This document shows, piece after piece, positions 1-7,515 of a stretch of 64,000 nt of DNA (position 1 is the first letter of the stretch; each line of letters opens with the position of its first letter). The notes beneath the pieces were generated by a model. The model was not told where the DNA came from, searched no databases, and was given only the letters and a program-made list of their open reading frames with translations. The stretch is from NCBI RefSeq assembly GCF_900112225.1, contig NZ_FOLD01000004.1, positions 62,001 through 126,000 on the forward strand. The letters run 5' to 3'. Source of the DNA: Massilia yuzhufengensis (GTDB lineage Bacteria > Pseudomonadota > Gammaproteobacteria > Burkholderiales > Burkholderiaceae_D). The translations under genes and the position numbers were made by a program.

Positions 1-138
1 CTGGATGGTCGGGAAGTCCACCTGCGGCAGCGCCGACAGCGGCAGGAAGCGATAGCCCACCATCCCCGCCAGCACGATCGCCAGCATGAGCAGGGCCGTG
101 GCAACCGGCCGACGAATAAACGGCGCCGATGGACTCAT
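1..138 (-). CDS. RND efflux transporter, N-terminal fragment
   Basis: Only the first 46 codons are inside the window; the gene continues beyond base 1. The peptide begins [18 protein letters not shown] and continues through one hydrophobic segment to [10 protein letters not shown]. That is the typical start of an inner-membrane RND pump of the MdtB/MdtC/AcrB family: cytoplasmic Arg-Pro, TM1, then the first periplasmic strand. It lies directly downstream of an adaptor gene on the same strand, so the two form an adaptor-pump operon driving multidrug export across the envelope. The substrate cannot be read from this fragment. Confidence 0.85.
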   Translation of the reverse strand, partial: MSPSAPFIRRPVATALLMLAIVLAGMVGYRFLPLSALPQVDFPTIQ

Positions 139-148
139 TCGTCAGCCC

Positions 149-181
149 CGTCGTACCCGCGCAGGCGGGTACCCAAGTTTG
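149..181. repeat. Palindromic intergenic repeat, family A, single copy
   Basis: A short palindrome (arms TACCCGC and GCGGGTA around GCAG) is followed by CCCAAGTTT. The same layout, CGTCGT + palindrome + CCCAA(A/G)TTT, recurs at 46061-46205 and 59762-59874. It sits in the 58-bp gap between the adaptor gene and the RND pump gene, so it would be transcribed and could form a hairpin between the two cistrons. This is the only solitary copy in the window. Confidence 0.8.
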
Positions 182-196
182 GATGAGCAGCCAGCA

Positions 197-1555
197 TCAT
201 TGCTGCGCCCCCTGCCGTTGCCGACGCCCCTCGCCCTGCCCTTCGCCGGCTCCACGCTGGCCGCCCGCACCCGCCGGCCGATCGCCCGGCAGGGTCACCT
301 TGGCCCCATCGCGCAGCCGGTCCGCCCCTTCCGTGATCACCTGCTCGCCCACCTTCAACCCGGTGACGATCTGCACCTTGTCCACCGTGGCCTGCCCGCG
401 CGTGACGGGCCGCTGCGCCACGGTCTTGTCGGCCGCATTGAGCACGTACACGAAGTCGCCCTTGGTCCCGTGGCGCAGCGCCGTCACCGGCACCACGATG
501 GCGTTCTCGATGCGGTTCAGCTGCAGGCGCAGGTTGACGAACTGGCTGGGGAACAGCTTGCCGTCGGTATTCGGGAAGCGCGCCTTGGCGCGCACGGTGC
601 CGGTCTGGACGTCCACCTGGTTGTCGAGCGCGATGAAGCTGCCCGCCGCCAGCGTGTCGGTGCGGGTGCGGTCCAGCGCGGTGGCCGGCAGCTTGGCGTT
701 TTGCACGATGCGCCCCTGCAGCGCCGGCACCTGGTCTTGCGGCACCGTGAATTCGACGTCGATCGGCGCCAGCTGGGTGATCACGGCCACGCCGTTGGCG
801 TCGCTGCTGCCCACCAGGTTGCCGATATCGACCGTGCGCAGGCCCACGCGTCCGGAAATCGGCGCCTTCACCTGGGTGTAACCGACATTGAGCTGGGCCA
901 CGCCTTCGGAGGCGCGATCGGTCATCACCGTGCCCTCGAGCTGCTTGACCAGGGCGGCCTGGGTGTCGACTTCCTGGCGCGCGATCGAATCCTGGTCGAG
1001 CAAGGTGCGGTAGCGCGACAGGGTCAGGCGCGCGCTTTCGAGCTGGGCTTCGTCGCGCTGGCGCTGGCCGCGCGCCTGCAGCAGCGCCATCTGGAACGGA
1101 CGCGGATCGACCGTGGCCAATACCTGGCCGGCCTTGACCAGCTGGCCTTCGGTGAACTGGATTTTTTGCAGCACGCCCGAGACCTGCGGCCGCACGGTCG
1201 CCGTGGCGGCGGCCACCACCGTGCCGAGGGCATCGATATTGACCGGGATATCGACCTGTTCGGCCGTGGCCACGCCCACCGTGGTGGCCGGCCCGCCGCG
1301 CCCGCCTCGCCCCCCGCGCCCACCGCCGCCGGGACCGCCGGCCGGGGCGCCGCCCTGGGCTGCCGCCCCCTGCGGGCCGCCGGCCACGCCGCCGGCCGGA
1401 CGATGGGTCAGGTACCAGGCGAGCGCAGCCAGCCCGATCATCGCCAGCACGGCCACGACGGTACCGATCAGGCGCTTGCGGCGCTTCGCTTCGGGCGAGG
1501 GCAGCGGCGGGCTGGTGAGGGCGGACTTCGGGGGAGTGTGCAAATCCATGCTCAT
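197..1555 (-). CDS. RND efflux periplasmic adaptor (MdtA-like membrane fusion protein)
   Basis: 452 residues. It has a short cytoplasmic N-terminus with a KRRKR run, one transmembrane anchor (about residues 28-46), then a Gly/Pro/Arg-rich linker containing RGGRGGRGG (about 70-92). The lipoyl/barrel-sandwich domain follows (VRPQVSGVLQKIQF, then VDPRPFQMALLQA at the hairpin) and beta-barrel segments such as IDVEFTVPQDQVPALQ. The protein joins an inner-membrane RND pump to an outer-membrane channel. The pump gene begins 59 bp downstream on the same strand, so they are one operon. ATG codons at 1555 and 1549 are both possible starts. The RGG-rich linker is unusual for a periplasmic adaptor. Substrate unknown. 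Confidence 0.92.
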   Translation of the reverse strand: MSMDLHTPPKSALTSPPLPSPEAKRRKRLIGTVVAVLAMIGLAALAWYLTHRPAGGVAGGPQGAAAQGGAPAGGPGGGGRGGRGGRGGPATTVGVATAEQVDIPVNIDALGTVVAAATATVRPQVSGVLQKIQFTEGQLVKAGQVLATVDPRPFQMALLQARGQRQRDEAQLESARLTLSRYRTLLDQDSIARQEVDTQAALVKQLEGTVMTDRASEGVAQLNVGYTQVKAPISGRVGLRTVDIGNLVGSSDANGVAVITQLAPIDVEFTVPQDQVPALQGRIVQNAKLPATALDRTRTDTLAAGSFIALDNQVDVQTGTVRAKARFPNTDGKLFPSQFVNLRLQLNRIENAIVVPVTALRHGTKGDFVYVLNAADKTVAQRPVTRGQATVDKVQIVTGLKVGEQVITEGADRLRDGAKVTLPGDRPAGAGGQRGAGEGQGEGRRQRQGAQQ

Positions 1556-1729
1556 CTTGTGCTTTCGGCCAGAATGTTATTCAGTCAACTGAGTCCCGAA
1601 AAGGGTAGCACGGCGGTCCGACTTCATATGTTTCATAACGTACATTGCGCGCACCCCGCTGTTACATAGCCGGTTCAGTCTTTACACCGATTGACACCGA
1701 TGCCCGCCATTGGCGGAAGTAAACGGAAA

Positions 1730-1757
1730 ACGGGTGCGGAATCGCTCCCGCACCCGT
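1730..1757 (-). terminator. Rho-independent terminator after sppA
   Basis: A 10-bp GC-rich stem (ACGGGTGCGG with CCGCACCCGT) encloses an 8-nt loop about 40 nt downstream of the sppA stop codon. On the minus strand it is followed by TTTCCGTTT. The plus strand also has a CTTTT tail after the stem, so it may work in both directions. Confidence 0.75.
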
Positions 1758-1797
1758 CTTTTGCCTGTCGCAGCCAGTTACAAACCGGCTACAAATC

Positions 1798-3654
1798 TCA
1801 GGGCGTACCGCACATGCAGTGGGTCACGGCGGCAAAAGGACGGCGGCCGTCGGCCACGTCCTTCAGCCAGGCCATGTCTTCGGCCACCTGGGCCATCGGA
1901 CCGGCCGGCAGGGCCGCTTCCATCAGGCCCAGTTTCACCTGGATGTTGATGGCCTGGGCGGTCGATGCACCCATCATGTTCAGGAAGCGCTCGACGCGGC
2001 TGACCGGGCGCTCGATGTAGGCCACGCGGTAGTCCTCGCCCAGCTTGGCGCGCTTGGCGGCCGACTGCAGCGCGTCGCGGTAGTTACCCAGGCGATCGAC
2101 CAGGCCGCGTTCCTTGGCCTGGGCGCCGGTCCAGACCCGGCCCTGCCCCACTTCGTCGATCTTGGCGACGGTGGTCTTGCGCGCCGCCGCGGCCCGGGTG
2201 GTGAACTCGTTGTACACGTGGTTGATGCTGCTCTGGACCAGCGAGCTGAAACGCGGGTCGAGCGGGCGCAGCGGATTGTAGGCGTCGGCCAGCCAGGTGG
2301 TGGTATAGCCGCCCGTGTGGATGCCCAGCTTGTCGCTCACCTTCTCGGCGGTCGGCAAGATGGTGAACACGCCGATCGAACCGGTGATGGTGGCCGGGTC
2401 GGCAATCACTTCGTCGGACGCCATCGAGATCCAGTAGCCGCCGGACGCCGCCACGCTGCCCATCGACACCACCACCGGCTTGCCGGCGGCGCGGGTGAGT
2501 TCCAGCTCGCGCCGGATCAGTTCCGATGCATAGGCGCTGCCGCCGGGCGAATCGACGCGCAGCACGACGGCCTTGATATGTTCGTCCTCGCGCGCCTGGC
2601 GGATCAGGTTGGCGGTGGTGGTGCCGCCCACGTTGCCCGGGCCGCTGCTGCCATCGACGATATTGCCGGCGGCGACAATCACGCCCACGGCGTCACCAAA
2701 GGGCTTTTGATGCTGGCGCTCGAGGTAGTCGCCGAAGCCGACCTGGCGGAAGGACTTGATCCGCTCGTCGTAGGCGCCGCGCTTGACCAGCATCGCGCGG
2801 ATCTCGTCGCGGGTCTTGAGGCCGTCGACCAGTTTGGCCTGCTGGGCCACGCGCGCCGCACTGCCGCCGGCCGCTTCCATTTGCTGCGGCAGGGTCTCGA
2901 TCCACTTGGCAACGGTGCCGCCGGCAAGCTTGCGGTTCTTCTCGACCTGCCCCGTGTAGTCCTGCCACAGCGCGTTGTACAGGAAGCTGTCGGCTTCCTG
3001 CGCGGCTTCGGACGGCCCGTTGGCGATATACGGCTCGGCGAAGCTTTTGTAGGTCCCGACCTTGATCAGGTTGACGGTCACGCCCAGCTTGTCGAGCGCG
3101 TCGCGGTAGTAGTTGCGGCGCCCGCCGAAGCCTTCGATCAGCACCATGCCCATCGGGTGCACGTAGACTTCGTCGGCGTGCGAGGCCAGCAGGTAGCGCT
3201 TCTGGTCGTACATGCCGCCCCAGGCCACCACCTTCTTGCCGGACGCCTTGACGCGGTCGATGCCGGCGCCGATCTCGCGCAGCATGGCCAGGCCGCCGCC
3301 GTCGAGCTGGTCGAGCATCAGCACGACCGTGTCGATGTTCTTGTCCTTGGCCGCCGCATCGAGCACGGTCAGCACGTCGCGCAGGCGCACGCTGCGCTTG
3401 CTGTCGCCGCCGACGCTGTCGAGCAGCGTATCCTGGAAGCTCGACTGGTACTGCTCGACCAGGTCGCCCTTGAGCTCGAGCACCAGGGCGCTCTTGTCGC
3501 CGATCGGCTTGACGCCGCCGGAGGTCATGACCATCACGACCAGGATCACGAACAGCAGGAACAGCAGGTTCATGAAGGTGCGGCGGCTGACGTCGACCGC
3601 GGTCCACAGCATGCCGAAGGCGCGGCGCAGCGCACTCAGGGGTTTGAAAGCCAT
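1798..3654 (-). CDS. sppA: Signal peptide peptidase SppA, 67-kDa type
   Basis: 618 residues, the length of the long (tandem S49) SppA form of E. coli. One N-terminal membrane anchor (about residues 29-46, LLFLLFVILVVMVM) precedes two serine-protease S49 domains. The catalytic lysine should lie in MYDQKRYLLAS in the first domain, and the nucleophilic serine in GSVAASGGYW in the second, preceded by RVDSPGGSAYAS. The enzyme degrades cleaved signal peptides in the inner membrane. It is transcribed alone or with the symporter upstream (31-bp gap), and a strong hairpin terminator follows it. Confidence 0.95.
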   Translation of the reverse strand: MAFKPLSALRRAFGMLWTAVDVSRRTFMNLLFLLFVILVVMVMTSGGVKPIGDKSALVLELKGDLVEQYQSSFQDTLLDSVGGDSKRSVRLRDVLTVLDAAAKDKNIDTVVLMLDQLDGGGLAMLREIGAGIDRVKASGKKVVAWGGMYDQKRYLLASHADEVYVHPMGMVLIEGFGGRRNYYRDALDKLGVTVNLIKVGTYKSFAEPYIANGPSEAAQEADSFLYNALWQDYTGQVEKNRKLAGGTVAKWIETLPQQMEAAGGSAARVAQQAKLVDGLKTRDEIRAMLVKRGAYDERIKSFRQVGFGDYLERQHQKPFGDAVGVIVAAGNIVDGSSGPGNVGGTTTANLIRQAREDEHIKAVVLRVDSPGGSAYASELIRRELELTRAAGKPVVVSMGSVAASGGYWISMASDEVIADPATITGSIGVFTILPTAEKVSDKLGIHTGGYTTTWLADAYNPLRPLDPRFSSLVQSSINHVYNEFTTRAAAARKTTVAKIDEVGQGRVWTGAQAKERGLVDRLGNYRDALQSAAKRAKLGEDYRVAYIERPVSRVERFLNMMGASTAQAINIQVKLGLMEAALPAGPMAQVAEDMAWLKDVADGRRPFAAVTHCMCGTP

Positions 3655-3684
3655 CGAGACTCCGTTAATAGTGAAATTGGTTGC

Positions 3685-5154
3685 TCAGGCGGGGACGGCG
3701 GCAGCGCCGGCCTTTTCCTTGTGCGAAATCGCAAACAGGCCAGCGTACACGAGTATGCCATTTACCATGAGCAATTCCAGCCCGAGACGGTAAGAACCGA
3801 GCAGGTGTTCCTGATTGTACTCAAGGAGGGCGCAAAGAATCGGTGCGCCGATCGTAACGAACGGTACCAGGCGGTCGGTCAGGCTGCGGCGGGTCAGCAT
3901 GCCGAAGGCGAACAGGCCCAGCAGAGGACCGTAGGTATACGCCGCCAGCTTGAGGATGACCACGATCATGCTCGGGCTGTCGGCCATCTTGAAGCCCATC
4001 ACCAGGACCAGGAACAGCGCCGCGAAGCCCAGGTGCACGCGGCGGCGCAGGCTTTCCTTGCCCGCCTCGCTCAGGTCGGTGCGGCGCTTGATGCCCAGGA
4101 TATCGATGCAGAACGAGGAGGTCAGCGCCGTGATGGCGCCGTCCGCGCTTGGGAACAGCGCCGAGATCAGGGCCACCAGGAAAATGATTTGCACCGTGGC
4201 CGGCAAATGGCCCATGACCACGGCCGGGAAGATCTTGTCGCCGGTCGCGGTTACGCCGGCCACCGGGGCGTACAGATACAGCAGGCCACCCAGGAACAGG
4301 AAGCTCATCAACACCACCACCAGCACGGCGGTGAGCGTGAGCAGGTTCTTCTGCGAATCCTTCAGGGTCTTGACCGAGATGGTCTTCTGCATCATCTCCT
4401 GGTCCATGCCGGTCATGGTCAGCACGATGAAGATGCCGGCCAGGATCTGCTTGAGGAAGAAGTTGGGGCTGTCGAAATCGGTCGTGAAGATGGTTGATAA
4501 GCCCTGCGACTGCATCGCGTCCAGGCTTTGCGGCACCGACATGCCCAGTTCGCCGAGCAGGAACCAGACGCAGGCGAACAGGCCGAACAGCATGCAGGTG
4601 GTCTGCAGGGTGTCGGTCCAGACGATGGTTTTCACGCCGCCCTGGTAGGTGTACATCAGGATCATGCCCAGGATGACGAGGGTGGTGATCCAGAACGGGA
4701 TGCCCAGGCTGTCCAGAATGATCGCCTGCAGGATGTTGACCACCAAATACAGCCGCGCGGTCGCGCCCAGCAGGCGCGAAATGATGAAGAAGCCCGCCCC
4801 GCTCTGGTAGGAGCGGCGCCCGAGGCGCACGTCGAGGTAGTGATAGATCGAGGTGAGCTGGAGCCGGTAGTACAGCGGCAGCAGGATATAGGCCACGGCG
4901 ATATAGCCGAACACATAGCCGATCAGGATCTGGGCGTAGCCGAAGGCGTCGGCGCCGACCGCGCCCGGCACGCTGACGAAGGTCGCGCCGGATAGTGTGG
5001 TGCCGACCATGCCGAAGGCCACCAGCATCCAGTTGCTGCTCTTGTTACCGATGAAGAAGCTGTCGTTGTCGGCATTGCGCGAGGTGGCCCAGGCGACGCC
5101 GAGCAAAAGGGCGAAATAGCCGATGAGGATTGCGAAGAGTAATACCGGGGACAT
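3685..5154 (-). CDS. Sodium:solute symporter family transporter
   Basis: About 489 residues, with roughly 13 hydrophobic segments typical of the SSS family (PutP/SglT fold). The N-terminal motif region FVSVPGAVGADAFGYAQ resembles the SSS helix where sodium and substrate bind. GMDQEMMQKTISVKTLKDSQ is the conserved cytoplasmic loop of the family. I start it at the ATG at 5154 (MSPVLLFAILIGYF); the frame is open further upstream but offers only an ATT codon. It imports a small solute with Na+; the substrate cannot be inferred. It lies 31 bp upstream of sppA on the same strand, possibly cotranscribed without a functional link. Confidence 0.9.
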   Translation of the reverse strand: MSPVLLFAILIGYFALLLGVAWATSRNADNDSFFIGNKSSNWMLVAFGMVGTTLSGATFVSVPGAVGADAFGYAQILIGYVFGYIAVAYILLPLYYRLQLTSIYHYLDVRLGRRSYQSGAGFFIISRLLGATARLYLVVNILQAIILDSLGIPFWITTLVILGMILMYTYQGGVKTIVWTDTLQTTCMLFGLFACVWFLLGELGMSVPQSLDAMQSQGLSTIFTTDFDSPNFFLKQILAGIFIVLTMTGMDQEMMQKTISVKTLKDSQKNLLTLTAVLVVVLMSFLFLGGLLYLYAPVAGVTATGDKIFPAVVMGHLPATVQIIFLVALISALFPSADGAITALTSSFCIDILGIKRRTDLSEAGKESLRRRVHLGFAALFLVLVMGFKMADSPSMIVVILKLAAYTYGPLLGLFAFGMLTRRSLTDRLVPFVTIGAPILCALLEYNQEHLLGSYRLGLELLMVNGILVYAGLFAISHKEKAGAAAVPA

Positions 5155-5254
5155 GGAATTCCAGTGCGTTGTCGTTTCGCCCAGCAATATACACCTAAGC
5201 GTTGCGACCGGGAACGCCGTGAAACTGTTCTAACCATATCTGCGGGTTATGGAT

Positions 5255-5671
5255 TTAGGCTTCCTCGCCCTTCACCCGCTCGAACGGCCCGATGCACGCA
5301 TTCATGGTTTCATCGGCGCACATCAGGAAAATCGCCCCCGACGGGTGAAAACGAATGAAATTGATGGCCTTGGTGCCGACCTTCATGATCGCCCCGGAAC
5401 AATCCTTCTTGCCGTTGTCCTTCACGATACGGTCTTCCAGCCGGTAATAGCCCTTGGCGCTGGGTTTGTCGGGGATGCGGTATTCGCTTTCGGAGACTTC
5501 TTCGGCGCTCGTCACCAGGGTGGTCCCGTCGCCGCGGAAGCGGTAGGTTTCCGAGCAACTGAGGTCGGGCAGGCTCAGTTTCCAGATACCGAGGATGGGA
5601 TGGTCGGCCGGCGGGGCAGCCTGCGCGAGGTGGATGACTGACAGCAGGAACAGTCCGGCAAGGGGTCGCAT
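5255..5671 (-). CDS. Small secreted protein of unknown function
   Basis: 138 residues from the ATG at 5671, chosen because AAGGAAG lies just upstream and the peptide then starts with a clear signal sequence (MRPLAGLFLLSVIHLAQAAPP, cleavage near AQA). The mature part, ILGIWKLSLPDLSCSETYRFRGDGT, resembles small lipocalin-like or stress-induced periplasmic proteins with a Trp near the first strand and a few cysteines (C in LSCSET, KDCSG, MCADE, NACIG). I do not recognise a named family. It stands alone between a symporter gene and a NYN-domain gene. Confidence 0.7.
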   Translation of the reverse strand: MRPLAGLFLLSVIHLAQAAPPADHPILGIWKLSLPDLSCSETYRFRGDGTTLVTSAEEVSESEYRIPDKPSAKGYYRLEDRIVKDNGKKDCSGAIMKVGTKAINFIRFHPSGAIFLMCADETMNACIGPFERVKGEEA

Positions 5672-5799
5672 GGCAGCTTCCTTCGCACGTCGCTCACGCC
5701 GGGCGGGCGCACCGGCAGGTCCGCCAGGGGCGGACGATGTCATTATTGCAGCAGCGGCGCGCACGCGGCGCACGCACCGCTGCTGCAATCAGCCGGGCA

Positions 5800-7365
5800 T
5801 CACGCCTTCGGCTTGGCCGGGCGGCGACCGCGCGGCGCGGCGCCGCGGGCGGCCGGCTTGCGGGCCGAACCGGCTGGCTTCTTGCGCACCGGCGTGCCTT
5901 CGGCGACGTTGCCATCGACGTCGTCGCTGGTATCGTCGTCGTAGTCATCGTCGGCGACCGGCGCGATTGCGGCCACCGGCGCCGGTTCGGCTGGCGCTGG
6001 TACAACAACAGCTTCCTCGACGACCGCCGCTTCCTCGGCTGCCGCAGCAGCCTTGCGCGCGGCCGGCTTGCGCGGCGCGCGGCGGCGTTCCTTGGCTGCC
6101 GGCGCCGGGGCGTCGGCCACCTCGTCGGCAACGGCCTCGACGACGGGCGCCTCCGGCTCGTCAAGCAGCGGCGCTGTTGGCGCGTCTTCCTGGCTCGCGC
6201 CACCCATGTCCAGCGCGGCCGGCATGGCCTCGCCACGGCCGGCGCCCTTGTTGCGGCCGCCACGGCTGCGGCGGCGCGTGTCCGGCTTGTCTTCGGTCGC
6301 CACGGCGACGTCTGCTTCGGGCGCTGCCGGTTCGGGTTGGAGTTCGATCGGTTCGGGAGCGGCATCGACGGCTGGCGCTGCGACCGCGGCGTCGCCCCGG
6401 TAGGAGGCCTTGTTGCGTCCGCCACGGCGGCGGCGCGGATCCGGGCGCGCTTCCGCTGCCTCGGCCTCGTCCGGGCCCTCTTCTTCCTCGTCGGCGCGCG
6501 CTTCCGGCACCACCACCAGCTCCGGCGCCGGCATCGCCACCGGAGTATTCACGCTGCTGCGGAATACGTAGGTGCCCGATTTTTCGTCGCGGCCGAATTC
6601 GAACAGGCCGCGGGTCTGCGCTTCTTCGAGCAGGTTGCCGAAGGTGCGGAAGCCGTAATAGGTTTCGGAGAAGTCCGGACGGCGGCGCTTGAGGGTGTCC
6701 TTCAGCAGCGAAGCCCAGATCTTGCCGGTGTCGCCGCGTTCGGAGATGAGCGCGTCGAAGGTCTCGACGACCATCTCGAGCGCCTGCACCTTGCGCGCTT
6801 CCAGTTCTTCCTTGCGCTTGTCGTCGGTCGGGCGCTTGTTGTTCTGTGGGGCGGCCTTGCGTTCGTCGCGCTTGGCGGCGACGCGGCGCACTTCGCGCAC
6901 CAGGTCGTCATAGAAAATGAATTCGTCGCAATTCGCCACCAAGAGGTCGGAAGTCGACTGCTTGACGCCCACGCCGATCACGCGCTTGGCGTTCTCGCGC
7001 AGCTTCGAGACCAGCGGCGAAAAGTCGGAGTCGCCCGAAATGATCACGAAGGTGTCGACGTGCGACTTGGTGTAGCACAGGTCGAGTGCATCGACCACGA
7101 GGCGGATGTCGGCCGAATTCTTGCCGGACTGGCGCACATGGGGGATTTCGATCATCTCGAAATTCGCCTCGTGCATCGGGGCCTTGAAGCCCTTGTAGCG
7201 ATCCCAGTCGCAATATGCCTTCTTGACGACGATGCTGCCCTTGAGCAGCAGGCGCTCGAGCACAGGCTTGATGTCGAATTTTTCGTAGTTGGCGTCGCGT
7301 ACGCCAAGTGCGACGTTTTCAAAGTCGCAGAACACCGCCATGCTGATGTTGTCGGAAGAAGCCAT
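5800..7365 (-). CDS. NYN-domain (PIN-like) protein with LOTUS/OST-HTH domain and Arg/Gly-rich tail
   Basis: About 521 residues from the ATG at 7365. Residues about 8-155 form a NYN/LabA-like PIN fold with the expected acidic residues in FCDFEN, SADIRLVVDALDL and SGDSDFSPL, suggesting metal-dependent RNA cleavage. Residues about 190-265 (MVVETFDALISERGD to SGTYVFRS) match an OST-HTH/LOTUS RNA-binding winged helix. The last 250 residues are low-complexity Ala/Pro/Glu with basic islands, including two copies of a RRxRGGRNK-type box and an Arg/Lys-rich end (RGRRPAKPKA). NYN-LOTUS pairs are known in bacteria as predicted RNA-processing factors; the long tail is what stands out. It is probably expressed from its own promoter. 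Confidence 0.88.
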   Translation of the reverse strand: MASSDNISMAVFCDFENVALGVRDANYEKFDIKPVLERLLLKGSIVVKKAYCDWDRYKGFKAPMHEANFEMIEIPHVRQSGKNSADIRLVVDALDLCYTKSHVDTFVIISGDSDFSPLVSKLRENAKRVIGVGVKQSTSDLLVANCDEFIFYDDLVREVRRVAAKRDERKAAPQNNKRPTDDKRKEELEARKVQALEMVVETFDALISERGDTGKIWASLLKDTLKRRRPDFSETYYGFRTFGNLLEEAQTRGLFEFGRDEKSGTYVFRSSVNTPVAMPAPELVVVPEARADEEEEGPDEAEAAEARPDPRRRRGGRNKASYRGDAAVAAPAVDAAPEPIELQPEPAAPEADVAVATEDKPDTRRRSRGGRNKGAGRGEAMPAALDMGGASQEDAPTAPLLDEPEAPVVEAVADEVADAPAPAAKERRRAPRKPAARKAAAAAEEAAVVEEAVVVPAPAEPAPVAAIAPVADDDYDDDTSDDVDGNVAEGTPVRKKPAGSARKPAARGAAPRGRRPAKPKA

Positions 7366-7405
7366 GAGTTGTTTATTTCTATTAATAAGTGGGCAAGCTG
7401 ACCGG

Positions 7406-7411
7406 ATTATA
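7406..7411 (-). promoter_or_regulatory. Candidate -10 element for the NYN-LOTUS gene
   Basis: A perfect TATAAT on the minus strand, 41 bases upstream of the NYN gene start codon, in an AT-richer patch of an otherwise GC-rich gap. No convincing -35 box was found at 16-18 bp. A second perfect TATAAT on the plus strand at 7475-7480 could serve the divergent histidine kinase gene. Confidence 0.45.
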
Positions 7412-7515
7412 CGCAACACTTCCGTTCCCGCGCGCCCGCCGCCACGATTCAGTCGTGCGCGCCAGCAACTCCCCTATAATTCCTGCTTCTCCGGACCCTG
7501 ACCCGCGATCGCACC

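Noticed and set aside
86..1669. Long plus-strand open frame of over 500 codons opposite the efflux adaptor
   Set aside because: It is antisense to a clear adaptor gene and its translation is Arg/Ala/His-rich without any recognisable domain, as expected in GC-rich DNA.
1819..4497. 892-codon plus-strand open frame opposite sppA and the symporter
   Set aside because: Composition (His, Gln, Gly, Arg runs) is that of an antisense shadow; both minus-strand genes have intact family motifs.
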